Source of the DNA: Rhizobiaceae bacterium | GTDB lineage: Bacteria; Pseudomonadota; Alphaproteobacteria; Rhizobiales; Rhizobiaceae | NCBI GenBank assembly: GCA_017640615.1 | Contig: JAEPQK010000006.1 | Span: 186,001 to 250,000, forward strand | DNA: 64,000 nt | Reading direction: 5' to 3' | Part shown: positions 41,075-50,469 of the stretch, one piece after another | Numbering within the stretch: the stretch's first letter is position 1 | Layout of the letters: every line of letters starts with the position of its first letter | The notes under the pieces: model-generated | The model's database searches: none | Told to the model about the DNA's origin: nothing | The model's input: only the letters and a program-made list of their open reading frames with translations | Made by a program: the position numbers and the translations under genes

Positions 41075-41946
41075 GCCTTGCGTTCCAGCCGCGCCAGCAG
41101 TGAAGATGTATCCCAGCGGTTGCCGCCCAATTCCTGCACTTCCTTGTAAAACTGATCGACGAGCGCGGTTACCGGAAGCTTGGCGCCATTGCGGTCGGCC
41201 TCGGCCAGGCAGATGCCCAGATCCTTGCGCATCCAATCGACGGCGAAGCCGAAATCATACTTGCCTTCGTTCATCGTCTTGTTGCGGTTTTCCATCTGCC
41301 AGGAGCCGGCCGCGCCTTTGGAGATCACATCGATAACCGCCTCGATGTCGAGCCCGGCCTTTTTGCCGAAGTGTATCCCCTCGGCGAGGCCCTGCAGCAG
41401 ACCTGCAATGCAGATCTGGTTGATCATCTTGGTCAGCTGGCCGGCGCCTGCTGGGCCCATTAGCCCGACCATGCGAGCATAAACCTCCATGACAGGCTTG
41501 GCGTTTTCGAAATCTGCCTCGTCGCCGCCGCACATGACGGTAAGTACACCGTTTTCCGCGCCCGCCTGTCCGCCCGACACAGGCGCATCGACAAAGCCAA
41601 TGCCGCGCTTCTTCGCCTCTTCCGCGAGTTCGCGCGCAACTTCGGCTGAGGCCGTGGTGTGATCGACAAAGACCGAGCCGCGCTCCATGGCGGCGAACGC
41701 GCCATCCGACCCCAGTGTGACGGAGCGCAAATCGTCGTCATTGCCCACGCAGGCCATCACGAAATCACGGCCGCGTGCCGCCGCCGCCGGCGTCGGCGCA
41801 AAGATGCCGCCATGCTCGCCGGTCCATTTCTCCGCCTTTTCCTGCGTGCGATTATAGACGGTGACCTTGTGGCCGCCCTTGTGAACGAGATGGCCGGCCA
41901 TGGGATATCCCATCACGCCGAGCCCGAGAAATGCAACGGATGCCAT
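41071..41946 (-). CDS. NAD(P)-dependent beta-hydroxyacid dehydrogenase (3-hydroxyisobutyrate / GlxR family)
   Basis: 291 residues. FLGLGVMGYPMAGHLVHKGG is the N-terminal dinucleotide motif. VSGGQAGAENGVLTVMCGG near 122 and the catalytic lysine in GAGQLTKMINQICIAG near 170 match tartronate semialdehyde and succinic semialdehyde reductases. This is a second, distinct member of the family present at 27278-28159. It lies downstream of an amino acid ABC operon on the same strand, which may or may not be functional coupling. Confidence 0.88.
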   Translation of the reverse strand: MASVAFLGLGVMGYPMAGHLVHKGGHKVTVYNRTQEKAEKWTGEHGGIFAPTPAAAARGRDFVMACVGNDDDLRSVTLGSDGAFAAMERGSVFVDHTTASAEVARELAEEAKKRGIGFVDAPVSGGQAGAENGVLTVMCGGDEADFENAKPVMEVYARMVGLMGPAGAGQLTKMINQICIAGLLQGLAEGIHFGKKAGLDIEAVIDVISKGAAGSWQMENRNKTMNEGKYDFGFAVDWMRKDLGICLAEADRNGAKLPVTALVDQFYKEVQELGGNRWDTSSLLARLERKA

Positions 41947-41982
41947 TGAAGTCTCCGGTCTGTGTGGTTTGGGTCTGGATAT

Positions 41983-42813
41983 TCAGCGGTTGAGATGACG
42001 CGTCAAGCGCGCCTCGAGCCAGGCCCAGATGTTGCGCAGGATTTCCACCACGATCAGGTAGAACACCGCAGCCCACAAATAGGCCTGGAAGTCGAAGGTT
42101 TTGGAGAAGACCCAGCGCGCCTGACCCATCAGGTCATAGACGGTGATGATGGCCACGATTGCCGAGCCCTTGATCATCAGGATGATCTCGTTGCCATAGG
42201 GCCGCAGCGCCACGATCAGCGCCTGCGGGAAGATGATGCGGCGGAAGGTAAAGGATGGCCGCAGGCCAAGTGCTGCCGCTCCTTCCCATTGGCCGCGCGG
42301 CACGCTTCGGATCGCGCCGGCAAGTATCTCGGCCTGATAGGCGGCCGTGTTCAGCGTGAAGGCCAGAAAGCCGCAATTCCAGGCGTCGCGGAAAAATCCC
42401 CATAGGCCGATCGCCTTGAGCTCGTTGGAGAACTGGCCGAGGCCGTAATAGATCAGGAACACCTGCGCCAGCAGGGGCGTGCCGCGAAAGGTGTAGACAT
42501 AGGCGTAGGCGAGGGCGCCGACGTAGCGGTTCTTGGAAAGCCGGCCGAGCGCGACAGGGACCGAAAGAACCGCGCCCGCGAGAAGCGATGACAATACCAG
42601 GCTTACCGTGACCTTGAGTCCCGACCAGTAGCGCGGGCCGTATTTGGCGACGAGTTCGGGGTTCCAGGACGTTGCCAGATACCAGACGAAACCGATCCCG
42701 ATTAGCGCCCAGAGTGCTACGAAGGCGTGACCCCATATGCGGCTTGCCGTCCATGAGCGCGGCGGCGCCGGAGGGCGCTCCACGGTGCTCTGGTTGAGCG
42801 CCATCTCTGTCAT
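41983..42813 (-). CDS. Polar amino acid ABC transporter permease (HisM type)
   Basis: 276 residues; the ATG at 42813 overlaps the previous stop (ATGA). A 50-residue N-terminal tail precedes the first membrane segment, then FRGTPLLAQVFLIYYGLGQF and the EAA loop EGAAALGLRPSFTFRRIIFP. It is the second permease of a binding protein, HisQ, HisM operon. No ATPase gene follows: the next gene is a dehydrogenase. The ATPase must be encoded elsewhere or shared. Confidence 0.88.
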   Translation of the reverse strand: MTEMALNQSTVERPPAPPRSWTASRIWGHAFVALWALIGIGFVWYLATSWNPELVAKYGPRYWSGLKVTVSLVLSSLLAGAVLSVPVALGRLSKNRYVGALAYAYVYTFRGTPLLAQVFLIYYGLGQFSNELKAIGLWGFFRDAWNCGFLAFTLNTAAYQAEILAGAIRSVPRGQWEGAAALGLRPSFTFRRIIFPQALIVALRPYGNEIILMIKGSAIVAIITVYDLMGQARWVFSKTFDFQAYLWAAVFYLIVVEILRNIWAWLEARLTRHLNR

Positions 42814-43523
42814 CGCGCCAGCTCGCTTTTCTGGCCGTAGCGCTCGATGCGGCTGATCACAAGGCCGGAGAGAATGGCGAGCACGAGATAAAGCAGGAAG
42901 GCGGTGCCGTAGAAGAAGAAGGCCTGTTTGGTCACGCGCGCGGCGATGCCGGTCTGGCGCAATATGTCGGACAGCGCGATGGTGGAGACCAGCGCGGTAT
43001 CTTTCAGAAGAACCAGCCACAAATTGGAGAGGCCGGGCAGGGCGAGGCGAATAAGCTGCGGCATCACCACCTTGCGCATCGTCAGCCCGTAGCTAAGGCC
43101 AACCGCGTAGCCGCCCTCATATTGCCCTTTGGGTATTGCGCGAAACGCCGACAAAAAAACCTCGGAGGCATAGGACGAAAACACCATGCCGAGCGCCAGC
43201 ATGCCAGCGAGGAACGAGTTGATCTCGATGCCCGTCTCGAAGCCAAGCAGGATCAGCAATTGTCTGAGGCCGATCTGCGCGCCGAAGTAGATGAGGAACA
43301 GCGTCATCAGTTCCGGGAGCCCCCGGAAAATGGTCGTGTAGATGTTTGCCGCAAGCCGCAGGGAGGGCTCCTGCGCCTGTTTCGCCAGCGCTACGAAGAA
43401 GCCGAGCACTAGGCCGAATGGCAGCGTTGCCAGGGCGAGCGAAACGGTCACCCAGACGCCCGAAGCGATCTCGTCGCCCCAGCCTTCGGCTCCGAAGCTC
43501 AGCAGGCCCAGAAAATTGTCCAT
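42810..43523 (-). CDS. Polar amino acid ABC transporter permease (HisQ type)
   Basis: 237 residues. Membrane segments and the motif FRGLPELMTLFLIYFGAQ, plus the EAA-like loop EGGYAVGLSYGLTMRKVVMP, mark a HisQ-like permease. It follows the binding-protein gene after a hairpin. The pair with the HisM-type gene would make the inner-membrane channel. Confidence 0.88.
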   Translation of the reverse strand: MDNFLGLLSFGAEGWGDEIASGVWVTVSLALATLPFGLVLGFFVALAKQAQEPSLRLAANIYTTIFRGLPELMTLFLIYFGAQIGLRQLLILLGFETGIEINSFLAGMLALGMVFSSYASEVFLSAFRAIPKGQYEGGYAVGLSYGLTMRKVVMPQLIRLALPGLSNLWLVLLKDTALVSTIALSDILRQTGIAARVTKQAFFFYGTAFLLYLVLAILSGLVISRIERYGQKSELAR

Positions 43524-43544
43524 ATCCCCGCTCTCGGGAGAGGT

Positions 43545-43570
43545 GTGGAAGGCGGCGCGCCGCCTTCCAC
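43545..43570. terminator. Perfect 26-base palindrome between binding protein and permease genes
   Basis: GTGGAAGGCGGCG and its exact complement CGCCGCCTTCCAC meet with no spacer. On the minus transcript there is no downstream T-run (on + there is TTTTG). It is likely a processing or stabilising hairpin behind the binding-protein message. Confidence 0.6.
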
Positions 43571-43589
43571 TTTTGTCAGGTCAGACTAA

Positions 43590-44375
43590 TCAGCTGCCGT
43601 AAGCGTCGAAATCAAAGTACTTGTCGTTGATTTCCTTGTACTTTCCGTTGGCGCGGATTGCGTCGATGGCTGCGTTGAATTTCTCGCGCAGCTCGTCCTC
43701 GCCCTTGCGGATCGCAATGCCGGCGCCCGGGCCGTGAATCTCGACGACCGGGGTAATGGTACCGACGATCTTGCAGCATGCGCCGTCTTCGGTCGCGAGC
43801 CAGTCGCCCAGCACGATGACGTCATCCACGACGGCGTCGACACGGCCACTATTGACGTCGAGCTTGTACTCGTCAGCGGTCGGGTAGAGCTTCACTTCGC
43901 TGTCGGTGTAGGTCGCTTCGGCGTAGTTGGAGTGGGTCGTGGAACCCTGAGCGCCAACGACCTTGCCGGCCAGGTCTTCCTTGGTCACGCCGGTTATGTC
44001 CGTGTCCTTCGGCGCGGCCAGTGCCGGCGGGGTGTTGTAGTATTTGTTGGTGAAGTCGACCTTTTCCATGCGCTCTTCGGTGATCGACATGGAGGCGATG
44101 ATGGCGTCGAACTTGCCAGCCTGAAGGGCGGGGATGATGCCGTCCCAGTCCTGCGTGACGAATTCGCAGTCAGCTTTCATTTCCTCGCAAAGCGCCTTTG
44201 CGATGTCGATGTCGAAACCAACGAGCGTGCCATCTGCCTCGAGGTTGTTGAAGGGAGGATAGGCGCCTTCGGTGCCGATCTTCAGCTTCATCATGTCCTG
44301 CGCCTGCGCGCCACCCATGGTGACAGCCAGCGCCGCGGCGGCCGCGGCGAGTGCGATACGCTTGGAAATACGCAT
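43590..44375 (-). CDS. Polar amino acid ABC transporter periplasmic binding protein
   Basis: 261 residues. Signal peptide to about 25 (GGAQAQD). KIGTEGAYPPFNNL, GFDIDIAKALCEEM, DGIIPALQAGKFDAIIASM and SITEERMEKVDFTNKY are the family signature blocks. It carries a disulfide-type pair ACC near 225. The likely ligand is a polar or basic amino acid. It has a good AGAGAGGA ribosome site and leads a three-gene operon with two permeases. Confidence 0.9.
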   Translation of the reverse strand: MRISKRIALAAAAAALAVTMGGAQAQDMMKLKIGTEGAYPPFNNLEADGTLVGFDIDIAKALCEEMKADCEFVTQDWDGIIPALQAGKFDAIIASMSITEERMEKVDFTNKYYNTPPALAAPKDTDITGVTKEDLAGKVVGAQGSTTHSNYAEATYTDSEVKLYPTADEYKLDVNSGRVDAVVDDVIVLGDWLATEDGACCKIVGTITPVVEIHGPGAGIAIRKGEDELREKFNAAIDAIRANGKYKEINDKYFDFDAYGS

Positions 44376-44527
44376 AATATTCCTCTCTGTGGTCTTTTTT
44401 TATCATCCGCCGGAAGCGGCGTTGGTGAGCGTGGGCGCGAGAGAAATCGCACCCCCTGGCTGCGATAAAACCAGTCGCAGGCAAGAATGCAACCGCAAAT
44501 GGCGTTTTGCGCGCAGCTCGTCCTGTT

Positions 44528-45034
44528 TCAGCCGAGATCGAAGGTCGAAATGACAAACTCGGCGATGGATTTGCTGTCATCCAAGTCAAAAACAGGCAGA
44601 TTACCCAGCGTAATCTCGTAATCCGAGGCAATTGCGACGATCGAGGCATCGGTGTCAGCAAGCGGTGATCCGTCGCCGGAATTTGCGCGCCTGAGTTCGA
44701 TCTTGGGATGCGGGCCGCGCTTCCAACCTTCGACTATGACGATATCGGCATCCGAAAGCCGTTCCAGAATGGCCTCGAGCGGTGGTTCTTCCTCGTCACG
44801 CAATTCATGCATGATCGCCCAGCGGCGGCCGGACACGATTGCGACTTCCTGTGCGCCGGCCATGCGGTGACGGTGGGAATCCGTACCGGGGACATCAATG
44901 TCGAACTCGTGATGGGCGTGTTTGACTGTCGCGACGCGAAGCCCGCGCGATACGAGCTCGGCCACCAGCCGCTCGACCATGGTCGTCTTGCCCGCGTTCT
45001 TCCAGCCCGCAATGCCGAGAACCGGCGCCGTCAT
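44528..45034 (-). CDS. mobB: Molybdopterin-guanine dinucleotide biosynthesis adapter protein MobB
   Basis: 168 residues. P-loop GIAGWKNAGKTTMVERL near 7-23, KHAHHEFDIDVPGTDSHRHR near 38-57, and the VIVEGWKRGPHPKIELRR block near 100-117 are the MobB marks. It is a GTP-binding protein that assists MobA in attaching GMP to molybdopterin. Its ATG overlaps the mobA stop (ATGA), so the two are co-translated. Confidence 0.92.
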   Translation of the reverse strand: MTAPVLGIAGWKNAGKTTMVERLVAELVSRGLRVATVKHAHHEFDIDVPGTDSHRHRMAGAQEVAIVSGRRWAIMHELRDEEEPPLEAILERLSDADIVIVEGWKRGPHPKIELRRANSGDGSPLADTDASIVAIASDYEITLGNLPVFDLDDSKSIAEFVISTFDLG

Positions 45035-45630
45035 TGCGCCACCAGCCGTTTTTCTGCTTCTGCGAGATCCTGCGGCGTGTTGATGTTGAAAAAGGCGCCA
45101 TCGTCGTCAAACGAGCAGCTGGCGTTCTTTCGGCTTTCGACGAAGGCCGCGACCTTCAACGGGTTGTCGTTCCGAAGCCAGTCCCCTAAGGCGTTCTTCA
45201 CTTCAACCGGCCACAGCCCGAATACAGGGTGCTGCCTGCCACCAGATGAGGCGAGCACGATCGCGGCTTCGGGATCGGCGGCGCGCAGCCGTGCGACAAG
45301 GTCTAACGGAAAGAAGGGCGTGTCGGCGGCGACGGTGACAAGATGCGAGGCCTCACCCTCTGCTGCCGCCCATTCGAGCCCCGCGAGAATGCCGGCCAGC
45401 GGACCACGACCCGCAGGCGGCGCGTCGGGCAACACTGGCAGCGATGTGTCTGCAAGCAATTCGGGATCGCAATTGGCGCTGATCGCTATCTTCCCGACCT
45501 GCGGCTTCAGGCGTTCGATCACGTGGTCAATCAGGCGTTTGCCAGTAAGCGACATCAGGCTCTTGTCGCCGCCGCCCATACGGCGCGACGCACCTCCGGC
45601 AAGAATGAGCCCTGCAATATTCTCAGTCAT
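45031..45630 (-). CDS. mobA: Molybdenum cofactor guanylyltransferase MobA
   Basis: 199 residues. GTP-binding LILAGGASRRMGGGDKSLM near 8-26, the GPLAGILAGLEWA block near 74-86 and the AADTPFFPLDL metal motif near 100 are as in MobA. It converts Mo-molybdopterin to the bis-MGD form used by the DMSO reductase family. Encoded directly before mobB and 10 bases after the MFS gene. Confidence 0.92.
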   Translation of the reverse strand: MTENIAGLILAGGASRRMGGGDKSLMSLTGKRLIDHVIERLKPQVGKIAISANCDPELLADTSLPVLPDAPPAGRGPLAGILAGLEWAAAEGEASHLVTVAADTPFFPLDLVARLRAADPEAAIVLASSGGRQHPVFGLWPVEVKNALGDWLRNDNPLKVAAFVESRKNASCSFDDDGAFFNINTPQDLAEAEKRLVAQ

Positions 45631-45641
45631 CGCCGCTCAAG

Positions 45642-46850
45642 CTAGGCATCGCGCATCTGCCAGTCCACCAGCATCACATAGGCTGAGCTGAGAACGCTCA
45701 GGCCAGCGGCGAGGATCATCACGTAAAGCAGCGGGTTGGGTCCGCTCTCCACGGTCAGCACGGCCGCCGCAAGTACGGCCATCAACGCACCGCCGCCCAG
45801 TTGCAACGTGCCGCCAAGACCGGAGGCCGCGCCGGCAAGCCGCGGGCGTATGCTCACCATGCCGGCCGTTGCGTTTGGCAGTGTCATGCCGTTGCCAATG
45901 CCGATGATGCCCGCAGGTACGAAAAGCGAAACAGGGTGGATGTACCCGACGGTGAAGAGCACGATCGAAAGGCCGACACCTGCAACAGCGATCGTGCAGC
46001 CACTCAGCATCATCCGGTTGGTGCCGACCATTCGCGAAAAGCGGCCCGAGAGATAGTTGCCTAGCATGTAGCCGAGCGCGACCAGACCGAAATAGATGCC
46101 GTAGAGTGATGGCGTCATGTGCAGGAATTCGGTGGCGATGAACGGCCCGCCGCCGAGGAAGGCGAAGAATGTGCCGGACGAGAATGCCGAGGTGAGCGTG
46201 TAACCCCAGAAGCGCCGAGAGCCGAATAGCTCCGGATAGCTGCGCACCTGCTCCATCATGCCGGTTGCCGGCGCGCTGTTGGTCTCGCCGAGGTCGAAAT
46301 AGACGAGGATCAGGCCGAATAGCCCGAACCCGGCCGAGAACCAGAACGTCGCTTGCCAGCCCTGCAGTTCATCAAGAAAGCCGCCGATCGTCGGCGCTAC
46401 CATCGGGACCATCGCCATGCCCATCGTGACGTAGCCAATACGGCTCGCCGCATCGTCGACATGCTCGACCGTGTCGCGCACGACCGCGCGCGACAGAACG
46501 ATACCGGCGGCGGCGAAGGCCTGAAACACGCGGCAAACAAGCAGCGCTTCGATGGTCGGCATTACCGCTGCTGCGGCGGTCGCCGCGATGAACACCGATA
46601 ACGAAAACATCAGCACTGGCCTGCGGCCATAGCGGTCCGACAGCGGGCCAATGATCAACTGGACAAAGGCCGTCGCTGCCAAAAACACCGGCACGAGCAG
46701 CTGCGCCATCCGGTAGTCGGTTTCGTAATAGCGGGCGATGCCCGGCAAGGAGGGGAGGAAAATATTCATCGCCAACGCGCCGATCGCGGCAATGACGACC
46801 AGCGTGAAGATGTGCGGGGGAGTGGTGTTGTCCAGCCAGCGCGGCTGCAT
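45642..46850 (-). CDS. MFS transporter, Bcr/CflA drug-resistance family
   Basis: 402 residues from ATG 46850; a longer start at 46877 has no ribosome site. Twelve membrane segments. FLPSLPGIARYYET is after the first segment, and the MFS loop GPLSDRYGRRPVL near 67 and SRAVVRDTVE near 123 match Bcr/CflA. The family exports bicyclomycin, sulfonamides, chloramphenicol or peptides. Its genomic link to mob genes is shared with other alphaproteobacteria only loosely; the substrate is unknown. Confidence 0.87.
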   Translation of the reverse strand: MQPRWLDNTTPPHIFTLVVIAAIGALAMNIFLPSLPGIARYYETDYRMAQLLVPVFLAATAFVQLIIGPLSDRYGRRPVLMFSLSVFIAATAAAAVMPTIEALLVCRVFQAFAAAGIVLSRAVVRDTVEHVDDAASRIGYVTMGMAMVPMVAPTIGGFLDELQGWQATFWFSAGFGLFGLILVYFDLGETNSAPATGMMEQVRSYPELFGSRRFWGYTLTSAFSSGTFFAFLGGGPFIATEFLHMTPSLYGIYFGLVALGYMLGNYLSGRFSRMVGTNRMMLSGCTIAVAGVGLSIVLFTVGYIHPVSLFVPAGIIGIGNGMTLPNATAGMVSIRPRLAGAASGLGGTLQLGGGALMAVLAAAVLTVESGPNPLLYVMILAAGLSVLSSAYVMLVDWQMRDA

Positions 46851-46947
46851 CTTGGTTCTCACTTCATTCGTATACAAACAATCGCACCGCGGTTAAACGA
46901 TCTCAAGCGCACTTGAAGTCAAGCGCCAAATGCGGCTGGCGGCGCGC

Positions 46948-47928
46948 CTACAGCCCGTCCGGCGACATGCTTTCGCCGGTGGATTCCGAAATCGGTTTCG
47001 CTCTACCCACCTTGCGCTCGCGGTAAAGCGAATAGAGACCCGACCCGATGATCAGCGTTGAGCCCACGACTATCGGCGTTTCCAGGCTCTCGCCGAATAT
47101 GACGAGGCCGAACAGTACGGCCCAGAGCAATGCGGTGTAGCGGAAGGGCGCCACAAAGGCGATTTCGCCCTCGCGCATGGCGACGACGATGAACTGGTAG
47201 CCGACCATCAGCAATGCCGAGGCGGCGAAGAGCATGCCGGTGTCGGTCGCGGAGAGCGGCGTCCAGCCGCCGAATGGCACCATCAGAACGCCACCGGCAA
47301 TTGTCACGCAGATTGTGGTGACGGTCGAGATGAGGAGTGACGGCACGTCCGCTGGCACCAGTCTGGTGAGCAAGTCACGGCTTGCGGCAAAGCAAACGCA
47401 GGCGAGCACGGCCAACGAATAGGTGTTGAAGCCCTCCATACCCGGCCGCACGATCACCATCACGCCTGCGAAGCCAACGGTGATCGCCAGCCAGCGTCGC
47501 CACCCGACACGCTCGCCGAAAAAGAGCGCGGCACCCATCGTCACCGCGAGCGGCAGGGATTGAAGGACGGCGGACACGTTCGACAGTGGCATATTGGCTA
47601 GCGCGAACAGGAAGAATAGCGTGGCGCCCAGCTCGCAGAGAGCGCGCCCGGCAACTAGCGGGTTCAGCGCCAGCGAAGGATTTTTCAGCGCACCCTGCTG
47701 CCAGGCGAGAAAGCCGATCAGCAGCGTCGCGAAAATGCCGCGTACGAACATGATCTGACCGGTGTTTATGGCCCCGGTCAGGATTTTGATGATCGCGTCA
47801 TTGGCCGTAAAGCCGAACATGGCCAGCGCCATGAAGATCGCAGCGCGCTGATTGGCTGACAAAGCGGAGAACCCGATTGCTAATGAGTATGCCCGAACGT
47901 CCTTAGTGCCGGTCGCTGGCACTGGCAA
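46948..47928 (-). CDS. EamA/DMT-type transporter
   Basis: 326 residues with ten membrane segments in two EamA repeats (about 35-165 and 180-310). GFTANDAIIKIL after the start, the GQIMFVRGIFATLLIG block and FGERVGWRRWLAITVGFAGV closing the first repeat are typical. Members export amino acids or other metabolites. The ATG at 47928 is kept, but ATG 47832 near the first segment is possible. No functional link to the neighbours can be read. Confidence 0.85.
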   Translation of the reverse strand: MPVPATGTKDVRAYSLAIGFSALSANQRAAIFMALAMFGFTANDAIIKILTGAINTGQIMFVRGIFATLLIGFLAWQQGALKNPSLALNPLVAGRALCELGATLFFLFALANMPLSNVSAVLQSLPLAVTMGAALFFGERVGWRRWLAITVGFAGVMVIVRPGMEGFNTYSLAVLACVCFAASRDLLTRLVPADVPSLLISTVTTICVTIAGGVLMVPFGGWTPLSATDTGMLFAASALLMVGYQFIVVAMREGEIAFVAPFRYTALLWAVLFGLVIFGESLETPIVVGSTLIIGSGLYSLYRERKVGRAKPISESTGESMSPDGL

Positions 47929-47978
47929 TTGGGCCAGACGGTGCTTGAATGCCCGGCACGCGGCCCGGCGAGCCGGAA

Positions 47979-48989
47979 TCAGCCGCCGGTAACACTCATA
48001 TGCCGCGAAACCGACGGGCGGTTGGTATTGCGGTCGATAATGAAATCATGGCCCTTGGGCTTGCGGCCAATCGCTTCGTCGATAGCGTTGGACACGAGCT
48101 CATTGCCTTCCGAGGCGCGTAGCGGCTCGCGTAGATCGGCGGCGTCTTCCTGGCCGAGGCACATATACAGCGTGCCGGTGCAGGTGAGGCGCACGCGGTT
48201 GCAGCTTTCGCAGAAATTATGGGTCATCGGGGTGATGAAGCCCAGCCTGCCGCCGGTTTCGGCGACTTCGACATAACGCGCAGGACCACCGGTCTTGTAG
48301 GGAATGTCGGTGAGCGTGAAGCTCTCCTCCAGCGTCGCGCGCATTACCGAGAGCGGCAGATACTGGTCGGTGCGATCTGCGTCGATCTCGCCCATCGGCA
48401 TCGTTTCGATCAGCGTCAGATCAATGTCCGAGCCGTGCGCCCAGCGCATCAGCTCGGGAATTTCGCGGTCGTTGAAGTTTTTCAGCGCTACGGCGTTTAT
48501 CTTGATCTTGATACCGGCGTCGCGGGCAGCCTCTATACCGCGCAGCACCTTGTCGAGATCGCCCCAGCGCGTGATCTCGCGAAACTTCACCGGGTCCAGC
48601 GTGTCGAGCGACACGTTGATGCGTTTCACGCCGCAATCGGCCAGTTCCGCCGCGTGGCGCGCCAGCTGAGAGCCGTTGGTTGTGAGCGTCAGCTCATCCA
48701 ATGCGCCGCTGTCCAAATGGCGCGAAAGCTGGCGAATGAGGTGCATCACATTCTTGCGCACCAGTGGCTCGCCGCCGGTGAGACGCAGCTTACGTACGCC
48801 CTTTTCGACAAAGACCGTGCAAAGTCTGTCCAGCTCTTCGAGCGTCAGCAGGTCTTTTTTCGGCAGAAAAGTCATGTCTTCCGCCATGCAATAGGTGCAG
48901 CGGAAGTCGCAGCGGTCGGTGACCGACACGCGCAGATAGGTGATGCCGCGTCCGAATGGATCGATCATCGGTGCCGAATGCTGCTGCAT
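47979..48989 (-). CDS. moaA: GTP 3',8-cyclase MoaA
   Basis: 336 residues. Radical SAM cluster [12 protein letters not shown] near 27-38, [13 protein letters not shown] near 78-90, and the C-terminal second cluster with [13 protein letters not shown] near 268-280. The protein ends in the conserved Gly-Gly tail (SVTGG). MoaA makes the first intermediate of molybdopterin from GTP. It joins mobA and mobB in the same 5-kb stretch, divergent from the DUF971 gene. Confidence 0.95.
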   Translation of the reverse strand: MQQHSAPMIDPFGRGITYLRVSVTDRCDFRCTYCMAEDMTFLPKKDLLTLEELDRLCTVFVEKGVRKLRLTGGEPLVRKNVMHLIRQLSRHLDSGALDELTLTTNGSQLARHAAELADCGVKRINVSLDTLDPVKFREITRWGDLDKVLRGIEAARDAGIKIKINAVALKNFNDREIPELMRWAHGSDIDLTLIETMPMGEIDADRTDQYLPLSVMRATLEESFTLTDIPYKTGGPARYVEVAETGGRLGFITPMTHNFCESCNRVRLTCTGTLYMCLGQEDAADLREPLRASEGNELVSNAIDEAIGRKPKGHDFIIDRNTNRPSVSRHMSVTGG

Positions 48990-49154
48990 GGTTTCTCCCG
49001 GTTTTCACACCGAAGGTGGGGCCCGCAAGCGCCAGTTCAAGGGCTTGTATTCGTAAGTATCATTGCAAATGACCGCCATGCAATCACGCTGGCCGGGCGA
49101 GGGCATGGACCAGCGAGACAAGCGGCGCTAAGGCAGGGACGAAAGCAGGTTGCC

Positions 49155-49502
49155 ATGACCCCACCTTCGGAACTCCGCGTCTCGAAAGACCGGCGCGAAC
49201 TCACGGTTCGCTTCGGCAACACAGCCTATCTGCTGACGGCTGAGATGCTGCGCGTGCTCTCACCGTCGGCCGAGGTGCAGGGCCATTCGCCCGAGCAGCG
49301 CGTTACCGTGCCCGGTAAGCGCAACGTGGCGATCCGTGCAATCGAGCCAGTGGGCAACTATGCCGTTCGCATCATCTTTGACGATGGACACGACACCGGG
49401 CTTTTCACCTGGACCTATCTCAATACGCTTGGCGAGGAGAAGGAGGCGCGGTGGGAAGCGTATCTGGTGGAACTCGAGACCAAGCGGCTCTCGCGCGGGT
49501 GA
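49155..49502 (+). CDS. DUF971 domain-containing protein
   Basis: 115 residues from ATG 49155. DUF971 is the small beta-rich domain also found at the N-terminus of gamma-butyrobetaine hydroxylases, with the zinc-binding part often lost. Here it is LRVSKDRRELTVRF at the start, AIEPVGNYAVRIIFDDGHDT near 72-91 and FTWTYLNTLGEE near 94-105. A long upstream open frame in this phase is a shadow of moaA. DUF971 genes often neighbour molybdenum cofactor or iron-sulfur genes, which fits. Confidence 0.82.
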   Translation: MTPPSELRVSKDRRELTVRFGNTAYLLTAEMLRVLSPSAEVQGHSPEQRVTVPGKRNVAIRAIEPVGNYAVRIIFDDGHDTGLFTWTYLNTLGEEKEARWEAYLVELETKRLSRG

Positions 49503-50333
49503 CTACTCGGCGGCGGCCACAATCATCGTATCGACGCTGCGCGAGCGCGGCACCAGATGAACGACCTTGAAGCCACGCTTTTTCAGATCGTTCAGCAATT
49601 GCGGCAGCATGGCCGCGGTTCGCGCGTGAATGTCGTGCAGAAGCACGATGCCTGAGCCCCTGGCTTCGAGTTTCGAAAGCGTGCGGGCGCGCACCTGATC
49701 GGGCGTGGAGACAAAATAGTCCTTCGAATCCACCGAAGCGCCGATCACGACGACGCCCTGCATGGCGAGGTGCCTTCTGAGAGCTGCCGTCGAAGCCAGA
49801 TATGGGAAGCGGAAGAAGTGTGCGACGCGCGAGCGGTTTGGCCCGAGTGCCGCCGCTACGCTGCGGTTTCCCTTATCGATTTCGGCCACCGCGCTATCGA
49901 ACGACATCGACGCGAGATTTGGATGGTTTTGCGTATGCGTTGCGATGGTGTGTCCACGGGCTGCGACCTCGCGCACCAGATGCGGATAGGCGTTGGCCAT
50001 CTGGCCGACCGTGAAGAACGTCGCCTTCACGCCGTGCTGGTCGAGCGCGTTCAGAATTTTCGACGTCTTGCCGGGGATCGGACCGTCATCGAAGGTCAGA
50101 ACCACTTCGCCGCGGGCAAGGACAAGATCGGACAGACTGCCTACGCGGATCGTGCGTCCCCGCAAGCTGCCGCGCGGTCCGGGAAAGGACATGATGTCGC
50201 CCGGCTGTGAAAGGTCCGCCCGCTGCTCGGCTGCGAATGCCAGCTTCGGCGGTTCGACTTCTTTGGGTTTGGTAGTGCAGGCAGCGAGGTTGAGAGCGGC
50301 GGCGACAGCCACCAGGGCGGAAAACAAACGCAT
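49503..50333 (-). CDS. Polysaccharide deacetylase family lipoprotein (NodB homology)
   Basis: 276 residues from ATG 50333. Lipobox LAAC near 19, so probably a lipoprotein. The NodB fold has VVLTFDDGPIPGKT near 77 (catalytic Asp and metal Asp), HTQNHPNLASM near 130 (metal His pair), RFPYLAST and HDIHARTAAMLPQLL near the C-terminus. It probably removes acyl groups from a cell-wall or surface polysaccharide. The stop abuts the DUF971 stop in convergent order. Confidence 0.86.
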   Translation of the reverse strand: MRLFSALVAVAAALNLAACTTKPKEVEPPKLAFAAEQRADLSQPGDIMSFPGPRGSLRGRTIRVGSLSDLVLARGEVVLTFDDGPIPGKTSKILNALDQHGVKATFFTVGQMANAYPHLVREVAARGHTIATHTQNHPNLASMSFDSAVAEIDKGNRSVAAALGPNRSRVAHFFRFPYLASTAALRRHLAMQGVVVIGASVDSKDYFVSTPDQVRARTLSKLEARGSGIVLLHDIHARTAAMLPQLLNDLKKRGFKVVHLVPRSRSVDTMIVAAAE

Positions 50334-50469
50334 GATGCACACTCGCTGCAACTGAAACTGCGGCGAAGGTGCCGGAATATGGTTAATGCCTGGATAATCG
50401 GCGCCTCAGGGCATTTACCATGATGGTCGCACGGCAGACGGCTTGACCGAGTGGCACGTACCCACAAGC

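Noticed and set aside
44528..49502. Idea that the molybdenum cofactor genes plus MFS and DMT genes form a new molybdate or cofactor export system
   Set aside because: The transporters belong to broad efflux families with no metal link, and the gene order looks like loose clustering.
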